Shown here: positions 39,458 to 51,070 of the stretch, in pieces
Numbering within the stretch: position 1 is the stretch's first letter
How the letters are laid out: every line of letters starts with the position of its first letter
Assembly (NCBI RefSeq): GCF_011074885.1
Contig: NC_054690.1
Span: 687,001-751,000, forward strand
DNA length: 64,000 bases
Source: Brettanomyces bruxellensis
Lineage: Eukaryota > Ascomycota > Pichiomycetes > Pichiales > Pichiaceae
Direction: 5' to 3'
The notes under the pieces: model-generated
Seen by the model: only the letters and a program-made list of their open reading frames with translations
Told to the model about the DNA's origin: nothing
Database searches by the model: none
Translations under genes and position numbers: made by a program

Positions 39458-42400
39458 TCACCAATCGTCATCTTCCTCTTCTTCTTCGTCATCACTTTCC
39501 CTGCGAGCTTTTCTTCTAATAGCCGCAGCAAGATCATTAGCCATGGTAGATTCGCTCTCCTTCTTCTCCTTCAAGGCTGCTGCCAACCCGGAGGCCAGAT
39601 CATTCCCATTGCTGGCTGGCTTAGTTCCATTGCTTAATTGGGCATCCTGTTGTAAAGACTTCTGGGATCTGTTTTTAGTGGAAAGCGAAGGAGGTGGTGG
39701 CGGTGCCGGTCTCGACTTAGACTTTGGTGGTTCACATTTCACAATATACGCAGTTGGAACCCATCCCTCTTTCGATTCATCAAGCGTCTTTCCAAGTGAC
39801 CACCCATTACCCGCATCCTGGAGAACGTATATAACTGTGTCTTTCATAACAGGAAGCTCTGATGGTGAACCACTGCCTGGAAAGTCATAAGCCGCCTTGT
39901 ATGTTGGCCACTTTGGTTTCTGCTGTTGAAGTGGAGGAGGTGGTGGAGGAGCCGAACGCTTGTTAACAACGGGTCTACTCTTAATTTGTGGCTGGCTTGG
40001 CTGTACAGGCTGTCTCTGGCTCTCGTGCCGATTCACCGACTGCTGAATAGCTGGTTGCTGAGCTGGCCTCGTCTGTTGCTGAGCCGGTCTTCTAACAGGT
40101 TGCTGTATGCCTTGTCTTACCGATTGTGTATGTGCTTGTCGCTGAAATACTGAGCCTGCACCAGTTGCTGCAAGCGTCAATTTGTACTTTGCAACTGCAT
40201 TTGAAATGATACTTCTACCTTTTGGTTTAGGTTTCGACTGCATTGATCCAGGGAGCCCTTGCCTAACCGTCACCGTCGACGATTTGTAAATGTCACCTTC
40301 AGCAGGGGCCTCTGAAGAGCTCCGGAACTTGATAGTCCGCATCTTCCCTGGCTTCCTGGCATATGAAACAGTAGGCCCGATCTCGATTTGCAATGCTGAG
40401 TTTGCCTTCTTCAATCGGGTAACCAGCTCTGTCTTGAACATCGTGTTGATGAATAAATCGGGTTTCGTGCTTGACCGCAAGTTAACCGCGAGCCAATCAT
40501 CTGCAAAACTGGACATCGAAATTTTTGGAATTTGGTTGGCCGAAATCTTCTCCTCTATCGAATATTTCGCCTGCCCTTCGATAATCTGCTGCCCAACGAT
40601 GATAAAATCCCCGGATGATGTGATCAAAAATATTTTAGGCAACCGTTCGGCAGACCTGCCAAACTTCGAGTGAAGCTGTTGGCCTCTAGCCGAGAAGGAA
40701 ATTTTGTAGGAAGCTCCAATGGCATCCATAAGAAACTTTCCAAAGCCGCCTGTTTGGTCGTTGCAACCCAAGTAATCTCCTAAATATGATCTTGAACCGA
40801 GGATACTAAGTCTCCGCCTCTGTTTCCGGCCACCAAGCATCTTCGAACCATAATCTCTTAGAGCAATATATTTGTCCGCTTCTCCAGTAATCCGAGCTCT
40901 CCATAATCTTTGCACAATACGTGCAGCCCTCTCACGACGCCTCAAATAGCGCCTGCAGGCTCTTTGAATAATTTTTGCCTTGCTGGCCCAGTAGTTCTCC
41001 CTCTTGTCCTCTAAAGCAAACAAAGTCTCCGGTTTTTTAATAAATACTTTCGTGACACCAAGCTGCCATTCAGTACCTGGAAAACCCGCATCTTTAAGAA
41101 TAATCTCGGTGGCCGTTTTTGCATCTCCCTGATAGATATATTCACCAGCATATGAAGTCTGGGAAGAAAGCAAGTAAAAACGCTCGACGAATTTTTCAAA
41201 CGTCTGCCGGTATGCAAAACCTGCACGACGGATACGGACATTTTCCTTCAAACCCAAATACTTGATCTGGTGGAGGACATGTGAAACGTCGTATTCCGTG
41301 GCAGATCTATGATCATTCGGTTTGATTGTACGTATATATGATGGGGTAGCACGTGATAAAGTTGTCATCAAATCATTGGCACTTTTCTTGATCTTTTGTG
41401 AGGCTGTTGGTGGTCTCTTCTTGTTGTTCTCGTCAACCTTGTTTGGGAACAAAGTGTGGACAAACGGATCCTGTGAGGTCTGAATCATTTCCAACAAATC
41501 ATTCAAAAGCTGATCCTTATTCTTATCGGTGATGTGCTTAATGTCATATGTGACATCACCAGCATAATGTCTAATGATAAACTTAGAGCCACGAGAGCTG
41601 AAATGCGGATTACTGTCAAGCATTCCCAATCTCTGAGAAAACGACTGATCTGCTGCCACCGAATCGGCATGAGCAGTAGCACAGGCATCATCCAACGCAG
41701 CAAAGATACCTGGGGGACGTTTTGCCTCGATCAAATCACACACCACTTTGTTGTTGAAGTATTTAATGGGTGTCCATGCAATCTTTTCACGAACATATTC
41801 ATCCTGTTCACTTTTCAATGTAAGCTGAATAAAAATCTGCTGCAACTTTTCGTTCACATAGTTAATACACAGCTGTTCAAAAGAGTTATGCTCAAAAATC
41901 TCAAAGCCATAAATATCCAAAATTCCGATGGATTTAAAAGTGGCCGAGTTCATATTCGAAAAGGAGAGATTCACTCTGTCAACAATCCAATCAAAGAGAT
42001 TTGTGTATAGACCCTTGGCAAGAGCATCACGTGATGCCGTTGCCTGAACTGGATTTAATGGAGAATGGTAAATGGAGCCACGTCTCATTCCGTGAAATGT
42101 TTGAATTGTACGCTCAACAACAGATTTGCAAAGGGTTTGAGCATCGACCTGAAGAAGGTATGCCACAAAGTCTGTGACTGAAGTGTCAGCAATAGCAGCA
42201 TTACCTTCCTCGTCTTCTGTGAACGTGATATTTCCTATCCAAAGAATGCCTGCTAAAATTCTGAAAATTTGGTCTCTTTCCTCGTCGGTAATACCAATAA
42301 CATCCATGGCCTTCAACGTATCGTTGAAATTGGCCAAATCATCAATCGAATCCACACTAGTACATCCGGATGCAGATGTGTATAAATATTGCTCTGGTTG

Positions 42401-43159
42401 TTGAACACCATACGTTTGTCTATATTTATCACTGGCACCTTTAGTGAATTGATAAAAGATATGGAAGTTTCTCTCATTCTGAATCTGGCCAACAACCCTT
42501 TGTTTCTCCAACAAATAGTTCGTAATGTTGGCTGAAACAGGCTCGAATGCCTTGTTAAAGTTAATTTCAAGGTATTTTCCGTGTCGCGAAGAGTTATCAT
42601 TCCGAAGAGTCTTTGCACATCCAAATGATTCCAATAGCGGATTTGTTGCCAAGACCATATCATTGATGTGCTTAATTTCAGCGGATGTAGTCATCGAACC
42701 AGAAATGTTTGCAATGTACTGCATGATACGTTTAGCAGCTTCCGTTTTTCCGGCACCAGATTCACCTGAAATAATAACGCATTGGCTTTCGCTGTATGCA
42801 ACCATATTATGATACATTGACTCAGCAATTGCGTACACATGAGGAGGAACTTCTAATCTATTGGTATTCTTATATGAATCGATAACTTCTTGAGTGTAAA
42901 TTCCCAAATCTCTGAAGGGGTTCACGGAAATTAAAACCTGACCAATATATGTATAAATGATACCATTTTCAAATCTCTTATGTAGATTTTCATTTATAGA
43001 TTCATCTGAGATCGTTGAAAGAAGAGTGAGATCCGAAACACCGACTTCTTTCTTTCTTGAGTGCTCATACTGGGCCCTTTTTATCTTCCCGCTTCCTTTT
43101 TTAGGAGGCGGAACCGTTTTATTCCGGTTTCTATTTCTTTTTCTAAGAAAGCCGGCCAT
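39458..43159 (-). CDS. MYO5: Class I myosin (Myo3/Myo5 type)
   Basis: Long-tailed myosin-I of cortical actin patches driving endocytic membrane invagination and Arp2/3 activation. 1233 residues. Motor domain about 40-720: P-loop [13 protein letters not shown] (131-143), switch [11 protein letters not shown] (187-196), switch II DIYGFE, and the TEDS-rule serine in MRRGSIYH (Ser362), the PAK-kinase site. Two IQ-like motifs follow ([23 protein letters not shown]), then the basic membrane-binding TH1 domain, a Pro/Gln-rich TH2 region, an SH3 domain (about 1083-1140, AAYDF and GWVPTAYI) and the acidic Arp2/3-binding end [12 protein letters not shown]. cerevisiae has two paralogues, so the symbol means the shared ancestor. 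Confidence 0.96.
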   Translation of the reverse strand: MAGFLRKRNRNRNKTVPPPKKGSGKIKRAQYEHSRKKEVGVSDLTLLSTISDESINENLHKRFENGIIYTYIGQVLISVNPFRDLGIYTQEVIDSYKNTNRLEVPPHVYAIAESMYHNMVAYSESQCVIISGESGAGKTEAAKRIMQYIANISGSMTTSAEIKHINDMVLATNPLLESFGCAKTLRNDNSSRHGKYLEINFNKAFEPVSANITNYLLEKQRVVGQIQNERNFHIFYQFTKGASDKYRQTYGVQQPEQYLYTSASGCTSVDSIDDLANFNDTLKAMDVIGITDEERDQIFRILAGILWIGNITFTEDEEGNAAIADTSVTDFVAYLLQVDAQTLCKSVVERTIQTFHGMRRGSIYHSPLNPVQATASRDALAKGLYTNLFDWIVDRVNLSFSNMNSATFKSIGILDIYGFEIFEHNSFEQLCINYVNEKLQQIFIQLTLKSEQDEYVREKIAWTPIKYFNNKVVCDLIEAKRPPGIFAALDDACATAHADSVAADQSFSQRLGMLDSNPHFSSRGSKFIIRHYAGDVTYDIKHITDKNKDQLLNDLLEMIQTSQDPFVHTLFPNKVDENNKKRPPTASQKIKKSANDLMTTLSRATPSYIRTIKPNDHRSATEYDVSHVLHQIKYLGLKENVRIRRAGFAYRQTFEKFVERFYLLSSQTSYAGEYIYQGDAKTATEIILKDAGFPGTEWQLGVTKVFIKKPETLFALEDKRENYWASKAKIIQRACRRYLRRRERAARIVQRLWRARITGEADKYIALRDYGSKMLGGRKQRRRLSILGSRSYLGDYLGCNDQTGGFGKFLMDAIGASYKISFSARGQQLHSKFGRSAERLPKIFLITSSGDFIIVGQQIIEGQAKYSIEEKISANQIPKISMSSFADDWLAVNLRSSTKPDLFINTMFKTELVTRLKKANSALQIEIGPTVSYARKPGKMRTIKFRSSSEAPAEGDIYKSSTVTVRQGLPGSMQSKPKPKGRSIISNAVAKYKLTLAATGAGSVFQRQAHTQSVRQGIQQPVRRPAQQQTRPAQQPAIQQSVNRHESQRQPVQPSQPQIKSRPVVNKRSAPPPPPPLQQQKPKWPTYKAAYDFPGSGSPSELPVMKDTVIYVLQDAGNGWSLGKTLDESKEGWVPTAYIVKCEPPKSKSRPAPPPPPSLSTKNRSQKSLQQDAQLSNGTKPASNGNDLASGLAAALKEKKESESTMANDLAAAIRRKARRESDDEEEEEDDDW

Positions 43160-44012
43160 ATTGAACTAACAAAGTGTTAAATATGGAAATTTCTGAATTT
43201 GTTGGACGAATTCGTCTTAAAATGAAAGCTTAAGCAAAGTTAATTGATTCTGCATCATGTCTGGAAGAAGCGAATTCCGTGAGAAATACTAGTTACAGAT
43301 AATCAAGAAAATAAACGGGCTTACCAATCTGGTTTGGTGCAGTAGAGACGGAAAAAAAAATTATACCCAGCGAATCAAAGCCGTTAGACAGGTATATGTT
43401 TGTATGTTTAAGAAGAGCAAAGGATTGTTTTTCCTCGTTAACCATACATAAATGTCAGTGATGATTTAATTTAACCTAAAGGTGCAGGGTAAATGATATA
43501 TTTTCATTGATACTCTCTATTGTTTTTGGGTATCTATTTATTTGAGCATTGATTGTGTTTACTGTTAATTTAAGATCTGAGGCCGAATCATCAACAAATT
43601 AAATGTAAGGATGTAACGTTTCAGACTAGCTTGATACAGTATAAGCCGTAAGCAGTTTAAGGTTGATTAATTTGTTACTTACGTGCTGGCATAGCATTAA
43701 TCAAATCTGGTTATATCTTATTCTAAATGTTAAAATTATATCTACTCTCCATGTTATTTATAAGGCAGGGTTGTCGGTATCTTTTTTATTATCAGTAAAT
43801 TAAATCCCTTAATTCCGGCTTTCGCACTATTCTTTTTCTAAGAAAGTGAATGTCTGATTTGATCATGCACGTCATACTGTGCGTATGCAATAGCACTTAA
43901 TAATATCCATTTTATTTTTACTTTCTGTTCCTTTTTTATCTTTACTTGATCTAATGTCACCTCTCTCTTCAGCCTAAGGCTTTAGCTAAAGTGAATAAAA
44001 TTATTCCTAAGT
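43160..44012. promoter_or_regulatory. Divergent intergenic myosin-I / FTR1
   Basis: 853 bp. FTR1 orthologues are iron-regulated. I looked for Aft-type TGCACCC and GATA-type sites and found only weak matches: a TGCACCT complement near 43482-43488 and a CTGATAA complement near 43790. Regulation cannot be assigned. No gene seen. Confidence 0.4.
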
Positions 44013-45390
44013 ATGTGGGAGGAATACTTTTCAGTGCAGATATTTTTTATCATCTTGCGAGAAACCTTGGAGAGTGCAATTATCATTTCGGTTCTACTTT
44101 CCTTGGTTAAGCAGACATTTACTACAAAAAGCCCAACTACCGGTGAAGATGTTTTAACCATCAGTAAGAAGGCATATAAGCAGTATTGGACTCAAGTGTG
44201 GATAGGTGCTATTAGTGGTTTGGCTCTATGTACTGGCTTGGGAGTGGTGTTCATTGCCGTGTTTTATTTAATTGGAAGTGACATCTGGTCACTTGCTGAA
44301 AGAGTCTGGAAGGATTTTCAGCATATTGAGTGCATTAATTATTGCTGTGATGGGTGTTGCTCTTTTAAGGGTAAACACCTTGCAAAGCAAATGGCGCTGG
44401 AAGTTGGGAAGATCTCTTCATGGTGCCAGAATTCAAAATTCTGAAACGAGCGATTCGAATGTAGAATCGTGCCGTGGTCGTAATTTAAACCCAGTTGATG
44501 AGTCAAATTGTGAGGATGAGCGGGCCTTACAAAGCCTTCGGAATGAGCCATTATACTCGGATATGACAAAGTTTGTTTCTATCAAAAAGAAGCTGAGACA
44601 TCTCAATGAGAAGTACGCCTTGCTTATTCTTCCATTCATAACAACATTAAGGGAAGGACTAGAAGCCGTTGTTTTTGTTGGAGGAATTGGTGTCGACCAA
44701 CCTGCAAGATCGTTCCCTTTGGCAATTGTAGCCGGTGCCATCATTGGTATTGGTATCGGTGTTGCAATGTACAAAGGGGGAAATCAAATGTCTCTTCAGG
44801 TATTTCTTATAGCATCGTCGTGTTTCCTCTATCTTGTTGCTGCTGGTTTGATGTCTAAAGGTGTTTGGTTCTTTGAATTGGAACATTTTGTTGAAAAGTG
44901 TGGCCAGGACACATCTGAAACTGGTTCAGGTCCAGGTTCGTACGATATATCCAACACACTTTGGCATGTAAACTGCTGTAATGGGCTTACAGATGGTGGA
45001 TGGATGCTTTTTAATGCTCTTCTCGGTTGGACTAACACGGCAACATATGGTTCAGTGTCCTCTTACATAATATTCTGGCTGGCCGTTATTATGTTTTTGA
45101 AAATCAGGCTAAGATGGGAAAGATATGGATACAACTCAATGTTGCCAATCCGTTGGCAAATAGGATCCATAAAGAAGAGAATAATAGCTGACAGGCTACT
45201 GTACCAGGAGTATATTGACTTAAAAAATGGCACTGGTACTTGTAGTCCAAGTAATACCAGTCGCGCAATAGAGTCTTCTGGAGGTGAGAGAAAGGCATTT
45301 CATGTTACCAATAACGATGGATCTTTACCATTGGTTCCGTCTACCGCTAACTCAGATGAAACAGATGCTTTGCTAACCGATTGTCATTGA
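44013..45390 (+). CDS. FTR1: High-affinity iron permease Ftr1, frame broken near 44308
   Basis: Plasma-membrane iron permease that works with a Fet3-type multicopper oxidase. Two REXXE iron motifs are present: RETLE (about residues 17-21, first part) and REGLE in FITTLREGLEAVVFVGG (second part). Further matches are QSKWRWKLGRSL and the NALLGW segment near the C-terminus. The N-terminal frame (from 44013) runs to AERVW and then leaves the family; the expected continuation IFSILSALIIAVMG is in the +1 frame. The switch point is GGAAGG at 44308-44313. The family usually has Trp-Glu-Gly-Ile-Phe here, so two bases may be missing rather than one extra. No intron signal is present. All else is full length, so an assembly error or allele difference is likely. 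Confidence 0.93.
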
Positions 45391-45653
45391 TAAGTGTAGT
45401 CATAGGTTTAGATGTTTACGGATGTTGTTTGACCTGACCCATTTGAATCTCAATTATATTCTTCTAGTTTGACATGTCTGTAAATACAAATGCGTTCTAT
45501 GCAAAGCAAAATTATTATTATAAAAAGGAAAGCTACTTAAATCAACGTGATGTAGTCTTGGGAGCTGAAAGCACAATAAGAAGAGGCAAAAAAATAAAGG
45601 ACACTGTATGCTCCCCATAAGCAATGAATGAACGGGAAAGCTTATAATTTAAT
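45391..45653. other. Convergent intergenic FTR1/NPC2
   Basis: 263 bp between convergent 3' ends; nothing recognised. Confidence 0.4.
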
Positions 45654-46214
45654 CTAATACATTAGGAGTGAAACGCTATTTTTTAGTGATTCCAACATGG
45701 ACCAGCCATAAGGAGGGAAAACCACTTCCCCTGTGAGACATGTAATAAGTTCATCATCCTTTGTGTATGCTCTAGCAACAACTTTATACTGACCTGGAGG
45801 AACCTGACTTGGGATTTCAACCTTTTTATTTAGTTCGTAATGACCCTTCTTAATTGGACACTTCATGTCCATGTTTGGCAATTCTTCACAGAGATCATAG
45901 GTAGCATGAATAAGCTTGATCAAACCGTAATCAACGTCAACATCAACATAAGCACCTTCCTCCACAGGAGCGCTAAGAGTTCCGGATGCAATAATAGTCA
46001 AATTTTCACCTCTCACTGGTGGAACTGGGTCCATCTTAAGAGAGTCCAAAGTAAGAATTTGAGGCTGCAGTGAATCACATAGCTCCAATGGTGATTCTCC
46101 AGGAATTGGTTCATTCAAAATTTGCGTTTGTCCATCCTTCATAAATTGCTTCACCGAAAAGGCCGAAGCAGATGTCAAACAGAAAAGGATCTCTGTGAGT
46201 AGACCAAAAGGCAT
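45654..46214 (-). CDS. NPC2: Npc2, vacuolar-lumen sterol-transfer protein (ML domain)
   Basis: 186 residues (ScNpc2: 173). A hydrophobic signal peptide at about 1-20 (PFGLLTEILFCLTSASAF) precedes a short propeptide-like segment. The ML (MD-2-related lipid recognition) domain starts at about 45 with CDSLQPQILTLDSLKMDPV, followed by RGENLTIIASGTLSAPVEEG, the Cys pair around DLCEELPNMDMKCPIKKGHY and the end of the fold at VVARAYTKDDELITCLTGEV. The Cys spacing fits the family disulfides, and one N-glycosylation sequon (NLT) is visible. Npc2 hands sterols to Ncr1 at the vacuolar membrane. Complete, intronless. Confidence 0.95.
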   Translation of the reverse strand: MPFGLLTEILFCLTSASAFSVKQFMKDGQTQILNEPIPGESPLELCDSLQPQILTLDSLKMDPVPPVRGENLTIIASGTLSAPVEEGAYVDVDVDYGLIKLIHATYDLCEELPNMDMKCPIKKGHYELNKKVEIPSQVPPGQYKVVARAYTKDDELITCLTGEVVFPPYGWSMLESLKNSVSLLMY

Positions 46215-49200
46215 TTTTTACGTTTCGCTTGGTTGGTAAAATAAAAATGTAACTAAGTTAAGTTGCCCTTAAATCAATCTTGTGGTTTTATACCCCCATA
46301 ATTAAAGGGCAATAAGTAGATCTGAGAAATGCCTGTGCAGAACACAGATAAGCAAGGCAGCAACAAGCAAAAAAAATAAAATGAAAATGAAGATGAAAAA
46401 GCGGTGTAATGATGTAAACAATCCATTTGAAAAGTAGTGCTAATTGTGTTTTGCGGGTGGTGCATGTTTTCGGTAGCAAAGCTTAATGAAATGCCTTGGT
46501 TAGAACATGATGTCCGCCATTTAATTCATATGAATAAATGTAAGAATATTTCTGTTAAAATGCATATATATATTACCTCAGTTTATACCAGTAGAATCAG
46601 GTAAAAATAATGTTTGTTTTACCCCGTCCTGGATAGTGTCTGTCTATCTACAATTCTGTTGTTCCTCAGCTTTAAACCAGCAAATGTTATAGAGAAATGG
46701 CATGGACAAGATAACATTATCACTTGAGTTTGAGTTCGATTATTTGTTATTTAATTTTCATGCTTACAATAAGTTTGCAGATTCATGTTAAATCCTTTAT
46801 AAATTATAGGTTCAATTATTTAAGTGCTCCAGATAGTGCAATAGAGAAATCTTGGATAAGCAAGAGAGCATACGCACGATTGAATTATCAAAAATTCTAA
46901 TTGAAATGTTCCTGAGCAAAGCAAAGTTGTAATTTCTTTTATATTTCCCAATGTTTTTACCTCGATTGATTCTAGAAAAACCCGAAAGCTTTGTGGTATA
47001 GTGAGTAATTTAAAAAAGGACTGACGATGAGTTTATAAAAAATCTTCCTTAGGACATGGACTATTATACATAATATTATTTCTTGTGCAAAAGTATCAAC
47101 TAAGAGTATTTTTTCCCCTGTATTTTTAGTTTATTGCATTTAATTCAAGTTGACCCATCATTATTATGTCTTACAATATAAATAAGCTGACCGGCAAACA
47201 TTTAATTCGCCTGACATAAATCTTCGTTGGATATCTGGCTTTTGAAGTTTTAAAATTTCTATAATAGTAATTAATGAATTACATTTAAAAAGATACTTCC
47301 TAATATTGCTTTGTTTTAATTCCTATAACCCCATATGACCCTGTTCTAACGATTGTTAAGGTATTCAATTTTTTGTTCCCCTTGAATCCTCTGAAAGCTT
47401 TGTTCCCCGTAGTCCGCTCTATTAATCAATCCCTGATTGTATCTTAACCGATAAATTTTTATTGTCTTTTTTGTTGTCGTTAATACTTTTTCGAAAATTA
47501 AACGATCCTTATCCAATTAATCAAATTTGAATAGCGTCAACGGAGCAAATATGCATGGATTGTATGCTTGTTGCAATTGTCCTTCATTGGCATCTGATAC
47601 GGATTGCCAATTCTTAATTCCAGCTTGAAGATAGCATAGCCTGGAACATTCAAAAGTGAAAGGGTAAATAACCAGGTGTTACTAATTATTTATGAAAAGC
47701 ATAATCTACTGGTTTTGTACATTCAGATTTTGGATATACATAACTGTCAGATAACCCTGGGAGGTGTTGAAACCATTCTTACCAAACATACCAGAGGATT
47801 TCAACAATGCGTCTAGTGTAGGGATGTACTGCGTGGTCGGAGGCAAAGCGTAACAACTAACCAACAGTAATTGCCGCTTCCTATACTTGTCATTACATTG
47901 TAATACAATAGTGGAAAATAATAGGATGGATTCAGCCCAATGAAGTGTGGGTATTTGGCGGGAAATCAGGAGGTTTTGTGAAGGCAGCACAGCCTTGCAC
48001 CGTCCTTACGCTATTGTCTTTGGAAGCCGCGAGTGAGTAGTGGAAATCGGAACTGGCGTGCCGATAACAATAGGAAAGTTGATAACAATAAAAATAGTTC
48101 ATGTAAAATTGAATCACGCCTTCGTTTTTCCGCCCGGACTCTTCTCGAAAAAAAAGCGTTTCGCTACCTAGTAAGTGAAAAAAGTGGAAAGTGTAACTGA
48201 AAAAATTTACAGAAAACGCCGATCAAATGAATCAAAGGACATCTGTCTAGGATTAATTGGAAATTGAAATTTTTAAATAAACATTTGGTGATAAATTAAC
48301 CTTTTGATTTTTTAGTATGAATTCTCTAAATGAATTATTTTGATGGTTAATTCATGGTGAAAAGTCCCTGAGCCCTTCTGAAATGTTCTTCTGGCCATAG
48401 TTACATAACAAGTCCTGAAATTTGTAGGTAGAATTGGAATATCCGTTATCCTAAAATAGTAAGATAGTTTATCAAGCGAAGTAGCATCAATCGGCTTGGT
48501 ACGGAATTTCGGACTTCAGAAATATCCAGTTGTCGGAGCTGCTGCGAGACAAGATTCATTTTTATTTAGTGTTCAATGGAATTTCTCATGTGGCTAAATT
48601 ACCCATCCTAAAATTACAGATGTCCGTAGATTTGAACGAGACTCATTCGGTAGCTAGTTGTCCGCGCCAAGTGTCAGCTCGGTATCGTTTTCAGTAGGCA
48701 CTAATCGGTAAGCATCGCGAAAAATTGGAGCAAAAAAAAATATTTAGGCACGTTGTTCATTTTCCTACTCTTGCTGATTCCTGGTATCAGTCCCTCCTTA
48801 CAAACAGGTATTGTCTTTTTTTTCTTTTTCTTTCTGCTCTGAATCGCAGCTCTGTCCGGCATGAATTATTTTTTCTTAACCTTTGTCGTCATCGTTGGCA
48901 GCCCTAAGTATTTTTGTGCCCTGCCGGTTAATGCATGATTCCACAATTTTTCAGTTGGGTGATACTCTCTCCCCCGAATCCGGACGTTTCCCCGTCGCTT
49001 TTTCATCAATGCTGGCCGGGGCTCTCTCAAATCCTCCTCTCCTCTTCAGATTCTCATGTCTATATAAAAGAGTATCCGTTTGCTGCATTTTTTTTTCTTT
49101 CAGTTCGATTGCGCTACTTGCTACTTTATATTCTTTTCATTTCCTTTTCTTTTTTACTCTTCAGTCTCTAACGACTTTTAACTTATCTTTTTCTGATAAT

Positions 49201-49219
49201 AAAATTCAATTAACGCATA
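46215..49219. other. 3 kb intergenic NPC2/ENO1, no gene recognised
   Basis: Largest gene-free stretch but one. The proximal 700 bp before ENO1 looks like a strong promoter: GC-richer patches (48500-48720), pyrimidine-rich leader and a TATA box. Earlier parts are AT-rich. A frame of 94 codons at 47706-47990 (minus) shows no domain. A GC-richer island (about 47930-48160) contains a direct repeat GATAACAATA at 48063-48072 and 48081-48090. I searched by eye for tRNA boxes, U1-U6 snRNA cores and C/D snoRNA boxes and found none that hold up. A structural RNA gene or a distal enhancer for ENO1 remains possible. Confidence 0.4.
49061..49070 (+). promoter_or_regulatory. ENO1 TATA box
   Basis: TATATAAAAG, 149 nt before the ENO1 ATG and followed by a long T/C-rich leader (49087-49190), the usual layout of highly expressed yeast glycolytic genes. 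Confidence 0.75.
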
Positions 49220-50533
49220 ATGTCTACCGTTACTAAGGTCCACGCAAGATACGTCTACGACTCCAGAGGAAACCCAACCGTTGAGGTTGATCTTACCACC
49301 GCTAAGGGTGTCTTCAGAGCTATCGTCCCATCCGGTGCTTCCACTGGTGTCCACGAGGCTCTTGAGCTCAGAGATGGTGACAAGTCAAAGTGGCTTGGAA
49401 AGGGTGTCTTGAAGGCTGTCAGCAATGTTAACAACATCATTGCCCCAGCTGTCGTCAAGGCTAAGATTCCAGTTACTGAGCAGGCTAAATTCGATGAGTT
49501 CTTGAACTCTTTGGACGGTACTCCAAACAAGGGTAAGCTTGGTGCTAACGCCATTCTTGGTGTTTCTCTTGCTGTTGCCAAGGCTGCTGCTGCTTTGAAG
49601 GGTGTTCCATTGTACGCCTACTTCTCCGATCTTATTGGATCCAAGAAGCCATACGTTCTCCCAGTTCCATTCATGAACGTCTTGAACGGTGGTACTCATG
49701 CCGGTGGTAGCTTGGCTTTCCAGGAGTTCATGATTGCTCCAGTTGGTGCCAAGTCTTTCCATGAGGCTATGGAAATCGGTGCTGAGGTTTACCAGCACTT
49801 GAAGAAGTTGGCCAAGAAGGAGTACGGTCAATCCGCTGCTAACGTCGGTGACGAAGGTGGTGTTGCTCCAGATATTCAGACTCCAGAGGAGGCTCTTGAC
49901 TTGATTGTTGAGGCTATCAAGGCTGCTGGCCACTGGGGTAAGGTCGGTATTGCTATGGACTCTGCTTCATCTGAGTTCTTCAAGAACGGCAAGTACGACT
50001 TGGACTTCAAGAATCCAAAGTCTGACGGTTCTAGAGCTTTGACTGGTGCCCAACTTGGTGACCTTTACGCTAAGTTGATGGCCAAGTATCCACTTGTCTC
50101 CTTGGAGGACCCATACGCTGAGGATGACTGGGAAACATGGACCACTAACTTCCCTAAGACCAAGATCCAGATTGTTGGTGATGATTTGACTGTTACCAAC
50201 CCTAAGAGAATCGCCATTGCCATCGAGAAGAAGGCATGTGACGCTCTTCTTTTGAAGGTTAACCAGATTGGTTCTTTGACTGAGTCCATCCAGGCTGCTA
50301 AGGATGCTTACGCTGCCGGCTGGGGTGTTATGGTTTCCCACAGATCTGGTGAGACTGAGGACACTACCATTGCTGACCTTACTGTCGGTTTGAGAACTGG
50401 TCAGTTGAAGTGCGGTGCTCCAGCTAGATCTGAGAGATTGGCTAAGTACAACCAGTTGATGAGAATTGAGGAGGAGCTTGGTGACAAGGCTGTCTTCGCT
50501 GGAAGAGACTTCCATATCGGAAACAAGCTATGA
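49220..50533 (+). CDS. ENO1: Enolase
   Basis: Glycolytic enolase (2-phosphoglycerate to phosphoenolpyruvate), 437 residues, exactly the S. cerevisiae length. Motifs: [13 protein letters not shown] (residues 11-23), the mobile loop [34 protein letters not shown] with the catalytic Glu, metal ligands in AMDSASSEF and [20 protein letters not shown], and the enolase signature [14 protein letters not shown] with the catalytic Lys, then [10 protein letters not shown]. Codon bias is extreme (GGT, GCT, AAG, CCA, AGA), which also produces long meaningless antisense frames. The upstream region has a TATA box and a pyrimidine-rich leader. Numbering as ENO1 versus ENO2 has no meaning outside S. cerevisiae. 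Confidence 0.99.
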   Translation: MSTVTKVHARYVYDSRGNPTVEVDLTTAKGVFRAIVPSGASTGVHEALELRDGDKSKWLGKGVLKAVSNVNNIIAPAVVKAKIPVTEQAKFDEFLNSLDGTPNKGKLGANAILGVSLAVAKAAAALKGVPLYAYFSDLIGSKKPYVLPVPFMNVLNGGTHAGGSLAFQEFMIAPVGAKSFHEAMEIGAEVYQHLKKLAKKEYGQSAANVGDEGGVAPDIQTPEEALDLIVEAIKAAGHWGKVGIAMDSASSEFFKNGKYDLDFKNPKSDGSRALTGAQLGDLYAKLMAKYPLVSLEDPYAEDDWETWTTNFPKTKIQIVGDDLTVTNPKRIAIAIEKKACDALLLKVNQIGSLTESIQAAKDAYAAGWGVMVSHRSGETEDTTIADLTVGLRTGQLKCGAPARSERLAKYNQLMRIEEELGDKAVFAGRDFHIGNKL

Positions 50534-51070
50534 TTTTGTCCATGATATGATGTTACGTATATGTACGACCTGAATTTTACGTCTTTTTCTACCATTTTGA
50601 GAGTATATATACTCAAGACATTTTATTGCGTTTGTTGAATATATGAATTAGTGTAGTTTGATTCTTACTTTTGGCTGTGGTTTTTTTAACGTGGATTGTT
50701 TAATGTTTTATAGCTTCCGTTTTTGTGTGTGCGTGGATGGATTAAAGGGATCGTTGTAGGAAGTTGACAGTGGATATCAAAATCGGATCTTAAAAAAAAA
50801 ACGTTTGATTCTATTAAAGTATTTATTATCTATACCATTATATTTAGTTTAGATACTTACATTTACCCACGCCCTCTTGCTTCCAAAATATAGCACATCT
50901 CTTATTGACATCATTTGCTTCCGAAAGCTAATAACTTGCTATGGTCTTTCAACACCATCACCGATTGCCAATTCTTATCCATTGCTCCGCCTATCTATAA
51001 ACTCGCTGATATACTTCAATATTCATATACAACAATAATTACTCTGATCGTTTTTAGCGCCCATCATTCC
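50534..51070. other. Convergent intergenic ENO1/MTR10
   Basis: 537 bp with AT-rich 3' end signals for ENO1. The plus-strand frame 50915-51190 overlaps the MTR10 end and is random-looking. Confidence 0.4.

Noticed and set aside
43482..43488. Aft1-like iron element upstream of FTR1
   Set aside because: Reads TGCACCT rather than TGCACCC, single copy and over 500 bp from the start; not convincing.
47954..47965. TTTGGCGGGAAA, an E2F-like consensus upstream of ENO1
   Set aside because: Budding yeasts lack E2F; single occurrence far from a start codon.
49255..50515. Long antisense open frames (108, 182 and 182 codons) covering ENO1
   Set aside because: Strong codon bias in ENO1 avoids TTA, CTA and TCA, which removes stops on the other strand; products have no domain character.
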